From Opacimonas immobilis (GTDB lineage: Bacteria; Pseudomonadota; Gammaproteobacteria; Enterobacterales; Alteromonadaceae): a DNA stretch of 64,000 bases. Positions 54,489 to 62,927 of this stretch are shown piece after piece. Both the position numbers and the translations under genes were made by a program. The DNA lies in contig NZ_CP182485.1 of the NCBI RefSeq assembly GCF_048282545.1, positions 1,178,001-1,242,000 on the forward strand, given 5' to 3'. Within the stretch, counting starts at the first letter, position 1. Every line of letters begins with the position of its first letter. The notes beneath the pieces are model-generated. The model was not told where the DNA came from. It worked only from the letters and a program-made list of their open reading frames with translations, and did not search any database.

Positions 54489-55700
54489 TTATACCACATT
54501 GCCCATTTGGAAGATAGGCAAATACATCGCAACGATTAAGCCACCGATAACGACGCCCAACACAGCCATGATTAGGGGCTCTAATAAACTGGTTAAACCA
54601 TCTACCATATCCTCCACTTGGCGCTCGTAAATATCTGATATTTTTCCTAGCATGTCATCGACAGATCCTGATTCTTCACCGATAGCAATCATCTGCACGA
54701 CCATATCAGGAAACAAGGTCGTCGCTCGCATTGCAATGTGCATTTGCGAACCACCTGATACCTCTTTTTTAACAAATTGAATAGCATCGCGGTAGATGGC
54801 ATTGCCAGCTGCCCCAGCCGCTGAATCTAAAGCTTGAATAAAAGGCACACCCGCGGCAAAAGTGGTGGCTAAGGTTCTGGCAAAGCGAGCAATGGCGGCT
54901 TTTTCTAGGATTTCGCCGACAATAGGGAGTTTTAATATTTGAGCATCGACTTTATCTGCCACAGCAGGTGAACGCTCTATACTTTTTTTGCTCCCCCAAA
55001 AACAAGCAATAAAACTGATTAAAATGGCAAAGCCGTAATCTTGCAAAAATTGGGATATATTTAATACCAATTGTGTAAAAACAGGAAGTTCTGCGCCAAA
55101 GCTAGCAAAAATATCCTGGAATTGCGGCACCACGTAAATCAATAAAATCGTTGTGACAATCAATGCGACGACCACAACCGCAATAGGGTAGAACATGGCT
55201 TTTATTATTTTAGATTTTAAGGCTTCTGCTTTTTCTTGATAAAGTGCGATGCGTTCAAAAATCTGCTCCAGTGCACCGGATTGCTCACCACTTGCTACCA
55301 AATCACAATATAGGTCACCAAAGTGTTTGGGGTATTTGCGCAAAGCGACACTAAGCGGATTCCCCGCTTTGACCTCACTAGCGATGCTCCGTAATACGTC
55401 TCGGGCTTCTGCTTTTGCATGGCCTTTAGCTAACATATCGAGTGTCTGCATAATGCTTATACCAGCATTGAGCATTGTGGCTATTTGTCGAGTGAGGACA
55501 CAGATATCTTCTGAATTGAGTTTATCTTTAGCAACTGAGAGCCAAGATTTTTTGACTAATTTAATGTGTTGCGCACTGATCCCTTGCTTGCGTAATATGA
55601 GTTTGACGTCTTTGGGCGAGGCGGCGGTCAATTTTCCTTTTACTTTATTACCGCGACGGTCAGCGCCTTGCCAATAATACATAAATGAAGACTGGGCCAT
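54489..55700 (-). CDS. pilC: Type IV pilus inner-membrane platform protein PilC
   Basis: Polytopic platform on which PilB and PilT motors act. The 403-residue protein has two GspF/PilC repeats with conserved LTRQIATMLNAGISIMQTLD and FARTLATTFAAGVPFIQALD, and three helices. It is complete. In relatives pilB lies between pilA and pilC; here the ATG is only 88 bases from the pilA stop, and that gap holds just a terminator. Shine-Dalgarno AAGGAA precedes the start. Confidence 0.95.
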   Translation of the reverse strand: MAQSSFMYYWQGADRRGNKVKGKLTAASPKDVKLILRKQGISAQHIKLVKKSWLSVAKDKLNSEDICVLTRQIATMLNAGISIMQTLDMLAKGHAKAEARDVLRSIASEVKAGNPLSVALRKYPKHFGDLYCDLVASGEQSGALEQIFERIALYQEKAEALKSKIIKAMFYPIAVVVVALIVTTILLIYVVPQFQDIFASFGAELPVFTQLVLNISQFLQDYGFAILISFIACFWGSKKSIERSPAVADKVDAQILKLPIVGEILEKAAIARFARTLATTFAAGVPFIQALDSAAGAAGNAIYRDAIQFVKKEVSGGSQMHIAMRATTLFPDMVVQMIAIGEESGSVDDMLGKISDIYERQVEDMVDGLTSLLEPLIMAVLGVVIGGLIVAMYLPIFQMGNVV

Positions 55701-55734
55701 AGCTTATTCCTTAACGAGTGACAAAAGGTCTGAC

Positions 55735-55762
55735 AAAAAAGCCCAACACAATGCAGGGCTTT
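55735..55762 (-). terminator. Terminator after pilA
   Basis: On the minus strand AAAGCCC... GGGCTTTTTT forms a seven-base stem (55756-55762 with 55738-55744) with an 11-base loop and a six-T tail at 55740-55735. This would favour abundant pilA message over pilC. Confidence 0.8.
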
Positions 55763-55788
55763 ATTAAATATCAAATGGCATGAGTTCA

Positions 55789-56181
55789 TTAGCATAAGGT
55801 TGCAGGGTTACAAACGGCTCCCCAAGTAACACGACCATTAGTTGCAACAGTTGGAGTCAATGTGTACGTACCTAAATCATGGGTAGCAAGAATGACACCA
55901 GCTGTTGTAGTGACGGTTACATCACCAGTAGTGATATTATCTGGAATCCCGTTAGATGAACCGTTGCAATTTGTTGTTGCTCCAGTTACTTGGACACAGA
56001 CTCCGACGGCTGTCTTGGCCGCAGCTGTAGCCTGAGTGACCTCGGTAAATTCAGCTTTGTTCGTGTAGTTACTATAGGCAGGCAGTGCAATAGCGGCGAG
56101 TATGCCGATAATTGCGACCACAATCATTAATTCAATTAAGGTAAAACCCAGGTTGTTTTTGCTAGTGAATAAAGTGTTCAT
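55789..56181 (-). CDS. pilA: Type IV major pilin PilA
   Basis: Prepilin with a short type III-like leader: MNTLFTSKNNLG is cleaved before Phe in FTLIELMIVVAIIGILAA, the hydrophobic N-terminal helix with Glu at +5. The ATG at 56181 has GGAG eight bases upstream and is preferred to the ATG at 56187. The product has about 130 residues. Two Cys near the C-terminus (CNPATLC) give a small disulfide loop, and a second Cys pair lies in CVQVTGATTNC. The gene ends in a strong terminator. No sigma-54 promoter was evident upstream. Confidence 0.94.
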   Translation of the reverse strand: MNTLFTSKNNLGFTLIELMIVVAIIGILAAIALPAYSNYTNKAEFTEVTQATAAAKTAVGVCVQVTGATTNCNGSSNGIPDNITTGDVTVTTTAGVILATHDLGTYTLTPTVATNGRVTWGAVCNPATLC

Positions 56182-56301
56182 AATCATCTCCGCGTAATAC
56201 GTTTTAGTTTGTTAAACAACGTCCGTTTACAACAGGTATGTATTCATTACTTGATTGGAAGTATATGAAGCGCGAGATGGTTTGTCGGTACGAAGGTTTA
56301 T

Positions 56302-56338
56302 ACCTATGTTTACTGTCATCACAACCATTAACATAGGT
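56302..56338. repeat. Inverted repeat between nadC and pilA
   Basis: ACCTATGTT (56302-56310) and AACATAGGT (56330-56338) are perfect nine-base arms around 19 bases. There is no T-run after it in the direction of nadC transcription, so it may be a regulator site for pilA or a weak terminator of nadC. Confidence 0.45.
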
Positions 56339-56355
56339 GCTAGATTGTCTGCGTA

Positions 56356-57273
56356 TCAGTCGATGATACGCAAAGACAAATCCACAGCGAGAATATTCTT
56401 GGTCAAAGCGCCACTGGATATAAAATCCACGCCAGTTGAACTGAGCTCTGCAATTCGCTCGGCAGTAATGTTACCTGAGACTTCTAGTTTACAGCGACCG
56501 TCGTTAAGTGCTACTGCCTCTTGGATCTGTTTTGTTGAGAAATTATCAAGCATGACGATGTCTGCACCTGCCTCAAGGGCTTGCTCAAACTCGTCTAAGT
56601 TCTCTACTTCGACTTCGACAGGAAGCTCAGGGTGATTGTGGCGAGCTTGAGAGATTGCTGGTGCAATACCACCGCAGGCAAAAATGTGATTTTCTTTGAT
56701 CAGGAAGGCGTCATACAGACCAATGCGATGATTTTGACCACCGCCGCATTGCACCGCGTATTTTTGTGCCAAACGCAAATGAGGAATGGTTTTACGCGTG
56801 TCCAAAATGCGCAGTGAATTATCGCCAACCAAATCGACATAGTGCGCAGTTTGTGTTGCCGTAGCGCTGAGCATTTGTAAAAAATTCAACGCAGTACGTT
56901 CGGCGGTTAATAACGCTCGAGCATTGCCCTTGATTGTAAATAATAATGTATCAGGTTCAACGATGTCACCGTCGGCAACATGAAAGCTTACTTCGGCGTT
57001 GGGGTCGCACAGCTCAAAGCAATGAGCAACCCAAGCACAGCCAGCAATAGTGGCGCGATCACGACAAATCACATGAGCGGTTTTTACCGTATCGGGCGCA
57101 ATCAATTGTGCTGTGACATCTTGTAATAACCAATCAGATGCAAATGCAGCGCTAGATGTTATTCCGAGATCTTCAGCTAATGCACCGGCAACGTTGTTGT
57201 GGATTACATCAATTGAAATCAATTCGTCAGTTGCCAAATGCTGTGGATACTTTGCTTTTAAATTAGTGCTCAT
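56356..57273 (-). CDS. nadC: Nicotinate-nucleotide pyrophosphorylase (quinolinate phosphoribosyltransferase)
   Basis: Forms nicotinate mononucleotide from quinolinate and PRPP. The 305-residue protein has LEDLGITSSA-like N-terminal motif (ALAEDLGI), RKTIPHLRLAQKYAVQCGGG, the substrate region HRIGLYDAFLIKENH, and EVEVENLDEFEQALEAGADI. It overlaps the following aspartic protease gene by four bases. Linkage to ampD and pilA is a familiar gammaproteobacterial arrangement. Confidence 0.97.
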   Translation of the reverse strand: MSTNLKAKYPQHLATDELISIDVIHNNVAGALAEDLGITSSAAFASDWLLQDVTAQLIAPDTVKTAHVICRDRATIAGCAWVAHCFELCDPNAEVSFHVADGDIVEPDTLLFTIKGNARALLTAERTALNFLQMLSATATQTAHYVDLVGDNSLRILDTRKTIPHLRLAQKYAVQCGGGQNHRIGLYDAFLIKENHIFACGGIAPAISQARHNHPELPVEVEVENLDEFEQALEAGADIVMLDNFSTKQIQEAVALNDGRCKLEVSGNITAERIAELSSTGVDFISSGALTKNILAVDLSLRIID

Positions 57274-57848
57274 CGTGGAATTGTAATTGTGAGTTGCTGA
57301 TTGGTCTGGGTGAATTGTAAATCTTTTAGGACATTCATGCCTAATAATATTTTGTCACTGCGCATGCCTGGGTTTAAGTGAGCTTGCACATTATTGAATG
57401 GAATATTACCAAGGATAAGTGTTGGCACTTTAGTTTCATACACTGTAACTGTGCCATTGGCTGTCATAACAGGAAACGGTCTACCCGATTCTAAGCCTAA
57501 TCTTGTGGCAAGATGTGCTGGAATTGATACGCTTGTAGCACCGGTATCAAGTAGAAATGTGACCTTTTCACCATTGATCAAGCCGTCCAATAAATAATGG
57601 CCTTGTCTATTTTGTTGCAAGACCAAAGTATACCCTGATGAATCGGATACCGCCTCAGAATCTATGTTGGGGTGACGTTGTTTGGCAAGATATTCTGAAT
57701 AAATAATCACCAATATAAAGAGAATGCTAAGCCAGGCTCCGATAACAAACACACCACTTATAGATGATTTTTGTGGATTGGATTCTTCCTTCAAGTTCGC
57801 TTCCCCTTCTGCTTGTATCCAAGTTGAACATGACGATAAAATACGCAT
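57270..57848 (-). CDS. Membrane-anchored retropepsin-like aspartic protease
   Basis: A 192-residue protein with one helix at about residues 32-51 and a periplasmic domain carrying FLLDTGATSVSIP (Asp101), the retropepsin-like active-site motif. It fits the TIGR02281 'clan AA' family, which is thought to act as a homodimer because each chain has only one Asp motif. The substrate is unknown. Its start is 30 bases from the divergent ampD start, and its stop overlaps nadC. Confidence 0.84.
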   Translation of the reverse strand: MRILSSCSTWIQAEGEANLKEESNPQKSSISGVFVIGAWLSILFILVIIYSEYLAKQRHPNIDSEAVSDSSGYTLVLQQNRQGHYLLDGLINGEKVTFLLDTGATSVSIPAHLATRLGLESGRPFPVMTANGTVTVYETKVPTLILGNIPFNNVQAHLNPGMRSDKILLGMNVLKDLQFTQTNQQLTITIPR

Positions 57849-57878
57849 TATTCATTAGACCAAAATAATATACCAATA

Positions 57879-58448
57879 ATGATCTATCCTCTGGCTGATG
57901 TGAAGCTTTCTCCATATCAAAATGCAAGGCCTGACCATACCGACGTATCATTGTTGGTGATTCATAATATCAGTCTGCCTCCTCGCTTATACGGCGGTCA
58001 CTACATAGATGATTTATTTTTAGGTAAACTTTCATCAGAGGATCATCCTTTTTTTGGGCAAATTAAAGGATTACAAGTCTCTGCACATGCTTGTATTCGT
58101 CGTGATGGGCGCGTCACGCAATATGTCCCTTTTGATAAAAAGGCCTGGCATGCTGGAGTCTCCTCGTTTCAAGGTCGCAAGGCTTGTAATGATTTTAGTA
58201 TTGGTATTGAATTGGAGGGATGTGATGACATGCCGTATACATCAGAGCAATATTCAGCATTGGTGGAGTTGAGTGTTTTTATTCAAACGCATTTTTCAGC
58301 CATATCCATTGGACGAATTGTTGGGCATAATGACATAGCGTTTGGACGAAAGACCGACCCAGGTTTTGCCTTTGACTGGGCTAGATATCGGCAGGCATTA
58401 CAAGCAAAACATCAACATTCACACGTTGCGATGGAATCTCTCACATGA
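57879..58448 (+). CDS. ampD: 1,6-anhydro-N-acetylmuramyl-L-alanine amidase AmpD
   Basis: Cytoplasmic zinc amidase of muropeptide recycling. The 189-residue protein has zinc ligands His29 (VIHNISLPP), His150 (VGHNDIAFG) and Asp160 (KTDPG), and the catalytic Glu in IGIELEGCDD. It has no signal peptide, consistent with a cytosolic role. It overlaps ampE by four bases. In relatives AmpD loss derepresses AmpC; no ampC or ampR is here. Confidence 0.96.
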   Translation: MIYPLADVKLSPYQNARPDHTDVSLLVIHNISLPPRLYGGHYIDDLFLGKLSSEDHPFFGQIKGLQVSAHACIRRDGRVTQYVPFDKKAWHAGVSSFQGRKACNDFSIGIELEGCDDMPYTSEQYSALVELSVFIQTHFSAISIGRIVGHNDIAFGRKTDPGFAFDWARYRQALQAKHQHSHVAMESLT

Positions 58449-59269
58449 CTCTCATTTATCTGTTACTTACCTTGTTCACTGAGCGCATGGTACAAAAACC
58501 CCATTATTTGCGGACTGATTTTTACTACACCTTATATAAAAAACAGTTAGTAGAGCGAAAGCTATTGTGCCCAGAAACCACTGTTTGGCAGTTTCTTGCA
58601 ATGTGGCTTGGCCCGGCTATTTCCGTTGCCATACTATTACATATACTCAATCTTGGTTTGGTTACTTTTGTCGTGACCCTATTTGTATTGTTTGTGAGCA
58701 TAGGAAGCCACTCATTACGAGAAGCGTTTAAATGTTATTTGCAAGCGGCTGAGCGAGGTGATTTGCAAGCTTGTGATATGTATGCAAGGAATTTGGGGTT
58801 ACCAGATCACAGCCCACAAACGTTTGCCGGGCATCTTGTCTGGCTTAATTACCAGCGCTATGCCGCACCGATTTTTTTCTTTGTTGTATTTAATGTATTC
58901 GGTGTGATCGCATATGGGACGTTACGTGTGCTCAATGGTTATGCACAAAAGCACGCCTTAGGACTACAACATACCACACAAAAAATCCTACTAGTGGTTG
59001 AATGGGTGCCAGTTCGTCTGGCTGCCGTAGGCTTTTTGATTGTAGGGCACTTTTCTCGCGCCCTTCCAGTGTGGTTGTCTTTGTGTTTTGATACGAGTAC
59101 TTGCGCTAAAGACGTATTAACTAGAGTCGCAATCGCAGCAGAAGACGTTCAATCTGAGCCTGATGATCTGGTAACCGAGGCCGTTACTTTGGTCAGCTTA
59201 GCTAAACGAAATATATTATTTATCTTATCAATAGTCGCTATTTTAACCCTTTTGGGTGTCATCCAATAG
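58445..59269 (+). CDS. ampE: AmpE family inner-membrane protein
   Basis: A 274-residue polytopic protein with about four or five helices and a start at MTLIYLLLTLFTERMVQKPH. The central LREAFKCYLQAAERGDLQAC is typical. AmpE belongs to the CobD/CbiB-like membrane fold and is proposed to sense or signal muropeptide status, but its function is not proved. Coupled to ampD by a four-base overlap. The 208 bases after it hold the pdhR control region. Confidence 0.9.
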   Translation: MTLIYLLLTLFTERMVQKPHYLRTDFYYTLYKKQLVERKLLCPETTVWQFLAMWLGPAISVAILLHILNLGLVTFVVTLFVLFVSIGSHSLREAFKCYLQAAERGDLQACDMYARNLGLPDHSPQTFAGHLVWLNYQRYAAPIFFFVVFNVFGVIAYGTLRVLNGYAQKHALGLQHTTQKILLVVEWVPVRLAAVGFLIVGHFSRALPVWLSLCFDTSTCAKDVLTRVAIAAEDVQSEPDDLVTEAVTLVSLAKRNILFILSIVAILTLLGVIQ

Positions 59270-59423
59270 TGGTAAGAGATCGTGGTGCTTTATTTTCGAT
59301 TTCTCTTTAACTATTGTTTTACCAAGTCTTTTTTCCTATTTATTACAGTCCTAACGCAACTTTTATGTTTATAAAAAAACAGTGGGGTTGTGTTAATCAT
59401 TGTTCTCAGTTAAACTTTGGGTA

Positions 59424-59438
59424 AATGGTATTACCAAT
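59424..59438. promoter_or_regulatory. PdhR-type operator upstream of pdhR
   Basis: AATGGTATTACCAAT (59424-59438) differs by one base from the palindrome ATTGGTnnnACCAAT bound by PdhR in E. coli. It lies about 40 bases before the pdhR start, suited to autorepression that is relieved by pyruvate. Confidence 0.75.
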
Positions 59439-59477
59439 GTGGTTATTTAGTAAATTTTTTTTACAAGCTGAGAACTC

Positions 59478-60233
59478 ATGGCCGGCATTAAACAACAAAA
59501 ATTATCCGATATTATTACGGAAAAACTCGAAAGTATGATCCTCGACGGTTCGTTCGTTGCAGGTGAACGCTTACCTGCAGAGCGAGTCTTGGCTGAAGAG
59601 TTTAATGTTTCTCGCCCTTCACTGCGTGAGGCTTTCCAAAACTTACAAGCTAAAGGTTTGGTTGAGCGCAAACAGGGCGGAGGCACGTTCGTCAGCTCAA
59701 AGCTCAACGCGAACATGACCGACCCATTGTTAGCACTCGTTGCGAATCGACCTGAAACACAGTTTGATCTGCTAGAGTTTCGCCATGCTTTAGAGGGTAT
59801 GGCCGCTTATTACGCCGCTTTACGAGGTCAACCTGAAGATTATCAAAACTTACAGCGTGCATGGCTTGCCTTGCAAGCGGAAGAACAATTAGAGATAGCG
59901 CACGAGGCGCACTTACTGAGTGAATTTTATTTGGTGATGGCTAAAGCCACGCATAATATGATCTTGCAGCACGTCATGCGCAGCCTCAAAGGCATGTTGC
60001 AAGAAAATATCCATAAAAATCTCGAGATGCTCAAAATCGTGCCTGACGCTGGAAGCATCATTAAAGAATATCGGGAAAAAATTGTGTCTGCGATTGTGAC
60101 ACAAGATCCCGATACCGCTCGCACCACTAGCAATGCTTTGCTGGTATATATCGAAACCACTTTATTGGACATCAATCAGCGTGACACTGCAGTACAACGA
60201 GCCATGCGTCGCATTGATGTAAATTCAAATTAA
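59478..60233 (+). CDS. pdhR: Pyruvate dehydrogenase complex repressor PdhR
   Basis: GntR-family repressor of the aceEF operon that responds to pyruvate. The 251-residue protein has a winged helix with LPAERVLAEEFNVSRPSLRE and GLVERKQGGGTFVSS, followed by an FCD ligand domain with the metal-binding helices. It precedes aceE by 16 bases on the same strand, so it is likely in one operon with it, under its own operator. Confidence 0.95.
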   Translation: MAGIKQQKLSDIITEKLESMILDGSFVAGERLPAERVLAEEFNVSRPSLREAFQNLQAKGLVERKQGGGTFVSSKLNANMTDPLLALVANRPETQFDLLEFRHALEGMAAYYAALRGQPEDYQNLQRAWLALQAEEQLEIAHEAHLLSEFYLVMAKATHNMILQHVMRSLKGMLQENIHKNLEMLKIVPDAGSIIKEYREKIVSAIVTQDPDTARTTSNALLVYIETTLLDINQRDTAVQRAMRRIDVNSN

Positions 60234-60249
60234 GCTAACAGGACCCCTT

Positions 60250-62916
60250 ATGACAGAACAAATTTTAGCTGACATCGATCCCCAAGAAACGCAGGAATGG
60301 ATAGAATCCTTAGAATCTGTATTAGAAGCAGAAGGCGTGGATCGTGCTCACTTTTTACTTGAGCAACTTATTGAAAAAGCTCGTCGCAACGGCGCACATT
60401 TACCATATGATGCGACTACAGCGTATTTGAATACCATCCCACCCGGACAAGAGCCAACAATGCCTGGTGACCAAACCATTGAAACCAAAATTCGCAATGC
60501 GATTCGTTGGAATGCGTTGATGATGGTATTGCGTGGCTCTAAAAAAGACCTAGAGCTGGGTGGTCACATCTCGTCATTCCAGTCATCAGCGATGTTGTAC
60601 GATGTGGGTTTTAACCATTTCTTCCGCGCGCCGAATGACAAAGACGGCGGTGATTTTGTATTTGTACAAGGACACGTTTCACCAGGTATTTACTCACGTG
60701 CGTTTATTGAAGGTCGCTTAAGCGAAAGTCAGCTAGATAATTTCCGTCAGGAAGTCTCGGGTGAGGGTCTATCTTCTTATCCGCACCCTAAATTAATGCC
60801 TGATTTTTGGCAATTCCCAACGGTTTCTATGGGCTTAGGTCCGATGCAAGCGATCTATCTCGCGCGCTTCTTGAAATACTTAACCAACCGTGGCTTAAAA
60901 GATTGTTCTGACCAACGCGTGTGGTGCTTTATGGGGGACGGTGAGGTAGATGAGCCAGAAAGCTTAGGAGCAATTGGCCTGGCATCTCGTGAAGGCTTAG
61001 ATAATTTAACCTTCGTGATTAACTGTAATTTACAGCGCTTAGACGGTCCAGTTCGTGGTAACGGCAAGATCATCCAAGAGTTAGAAGGCACATTCCGCGG
61101 TGCTGGCTGGGAAGTGATCAAAGTCATTTGGGGTCGCTATTGGGATCCACTACTGGCCCGTGATACCTCAGGTAAGTTATTAGACTTGATGAATGAAACC
61201 GTGGATGGGGAATACCAAAACTATAAAGCAAACGGTGGAGCTTACACCCGTGAACACTTTTTTGGCAAATACCCAGAGCTCAAAGAAATGGTCGCCAACA
61301 TGTCCGATGATGATATCTGGCGTCTAAACCGAGGTGGTCATGATCCGGTGAAGGTCTACGCAGCTTACAAAAAAGCCTCAGAAACCCAAGGCCGTCCTCA
61401 AGTTATTCTAGCGAAAACAGTCAAAGGTTACGGCTTAGGTGCGGCAGGTGAAGGTAAAAACATCGCTCACAACGTGAAGAAAATGGATAAAGAATCCATT
61501 CGTATTTACCGCGATCGTTTTAATATCCCTGTCTCTGATGAAGATTTGGAAAACTTACCGTATTATAAGTTTGACGAAGCGTCAGAAGAGTATCAGTACT
61601 TAAAAGCACGTCGTGATGCGTTACATGGGTTTATGCCGCGACGTTTACCCAAATCTACGGTAGAGCTTCCAGCGCCACCGCTGAAAGCATTTGAAGCTGT
61701 GACCAAAGGCTCAAACGGCCGTGAAATTTCTACTACGATGGCCTTTGTGCGCGTATTAACAACATTACTCAAAGACAAGCAAATGGGTAAGCACGTCGTG
61801 CCGATCATTCCAGATGAAGCACGCACCTTTGGTATGGAAGGCTTGTTCCGTCAAGTGGGTATCTATGCCAATGAAGGTCAAAAATACGTACCACAGGATG
61901 CCGATCAGGTGGCATTCTATCGTGAAGATAAAAAAGGTCAGGTATTACAAGAGGGGATAAACGAACTTGGCGCGATGTCTTCATTCGTCGCTGCAGGGAC
62001 CTCTTACTCATTAAATGATGTCCCGATGTTGCCGGTTTACATTTATTATTCTATGTTTGGCTTCCAACGTGTTGGTGATATGGCCTGGGCGGCAGGCGAT
62101 AGCCAATGTCGCGGTTTCTTGGTCGGTGGTACGGCAGGTAGAACCACACTAAACGGTGAAGGTTTACAGCACCAAGACGGTCATTCGCACATTCAAGCGG
62201 GCCTGATCCCAAACTGTATTTCTTACGACCCAACCTATGGCTATGAAATGGCAGTCATCGTACAAGACGGTACACGCCGTATGCTAGAAGAACAAGAAAA
62301 CGTCTTCTACTACTTGACGGTAATGAACGAAAACTACGTTCAACCAGAAATGCCAAAAGGCTGTGAAGAAGGCATTATTAAAGGTATTTATAAACTGGAC
62401 ACTGTTGGTAAGAGCAAACTTAAAGTCAAACTCTTAGGTTCAGGTACGATTTTGCTGAAAGTGCGTGAAGCAGCTACATTACTAGCTGAGAAATTTGGCA
62501 TCGAATCAGAAGTGTATTCTGTGCCTTCCTTTAACGAGTTAGGGCGTGATGGTCTTTCAGTTGAGCGTCATAACATGTTGCACCCGACTGACAAGCCACA
62601 AAAAGCTTACATCACCGAGGTACTCGAAGCCGGCAATTCAGGTCCAACCATTGCAGCCACTGACTACATCAAAGCGTATGCTGAACAAGTGCGTGCCTTT
62701 GTTCCTGGATCTTATCGCGTGTTGGGTACCGATGGTTTTGGTCGTTCAGATAGCCGTCAGAACTTGCGTCGTCACTTTGAAGTCGATGCTGAGTTTGTCG
62801 CTATTGCGGCGTTGTATGAGCTGGTGAAAGCTGGCGATTATAAAGCTCAAGACCTAGCAAAAGCGATTGTAGAGCTAGGTGTTGATGCAGACAAAATTAA
62901 CCCACTTTACGCCTAA
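60250..62916 (+). CDS. aceE: Pyruvate dehydrogenase E1 component (homodimeric)
   Basis: Thiamine diphosphate enzyme that decarboxylates pyruvate and acetylates the E2 lipoyl groups. The 888-residue protein is the gammaproteobacterial single-chain type. The ThDP/Mg motif is GDGEVDEPESLGAIGLA with NCNLQRLDGPVRGNGK; other conserved blocks are GHISSFQSSAMLYDVGFNHF-like N-terminal sequence and PVYIYYSMFGFQRVGDMAW. It is followed 11 bases later by aceF. Confidence 0.98.
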   Translation: MTEQILADIDPQETQEWIESLESVLEAEGVDRAHFLLEQLIEKARRNGAHLPYDATTAYLNTIPPGQEPTMPGDQTIETKIRNAIRWNALMMVLRGSKKDLELGGHISSFQSSAMLYDVGFNHFFRAPNDKDGGDFVFVQGHVSPGIYSRAFIEGRLSESQLDNFRQEVSGEGLSSYPHPKLMPDFWQFPTVSMGLGPMQAIYLARFLKYLTNRGLKDCSDQRVWCFMGDGEVDEPESLGAIGLASREGLDNLTFVINCNLQRLDGPVRGNGKIIQELEGTFRGAGWEVIKVIWGRYWDPLLARDTSGKLLDLMNETVDGEYQNYKANGGAYTREHFFGKYPELKEMVANMSDDDIWRLNRGGHDPVKVYAAYKKASETQGRPQVILAKTVKGYGLGAAGEGKNIAHNVKKMDKESIRIYRDRFNIPVSDEDLENLPYYKFDEASEEYQYLKARRDALHGFMPRRLPKSTVELPAPPLKAFEAVTKGSNGREISTTMAFVRVLTTLLKDKQMGKHVVPIIPDEARTFGMEGLFRQVGIYANEGQKYVPQDADQVAFYREDKKGQVLQEGINELGAMSSFVAAGTSYSLNDVPMLPVYIYYSMFGFQRVGDMAWAAGDSQCRGFLVGGTAGRTTLNGEGLQHQDGHSHIQAGLIPNCISYDPTYGYEMAVIVQDGTRRMLEEQENVFYYLTVMNENYVQPEMPKGCEEGIIKGIYKLDTVGKSKLKVKLLGSGTILLKVREAATLLAEKFGIESEVYSVPSFNELGRDGLSVERHNMLHPTDKPQKAYITEVLEAGNSGPTIAATDYIKAYAEQVRAFVPGSYRVLGTDGFGRSDSRQNLRRHFEVDAEFVAIAALYELVKAGDYKAQDLAKAIVELGVDADKINPLYA

Positions 62917-62927
62917 GGAGCAAAGAC

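Noticed and set aside
55701..55730. Nine-codon remnant of pilB before pilC (ends VKE then stop)
   Set aside because: The frame can be read but is too short and runs back into the terminator; chance is as likely as descent.
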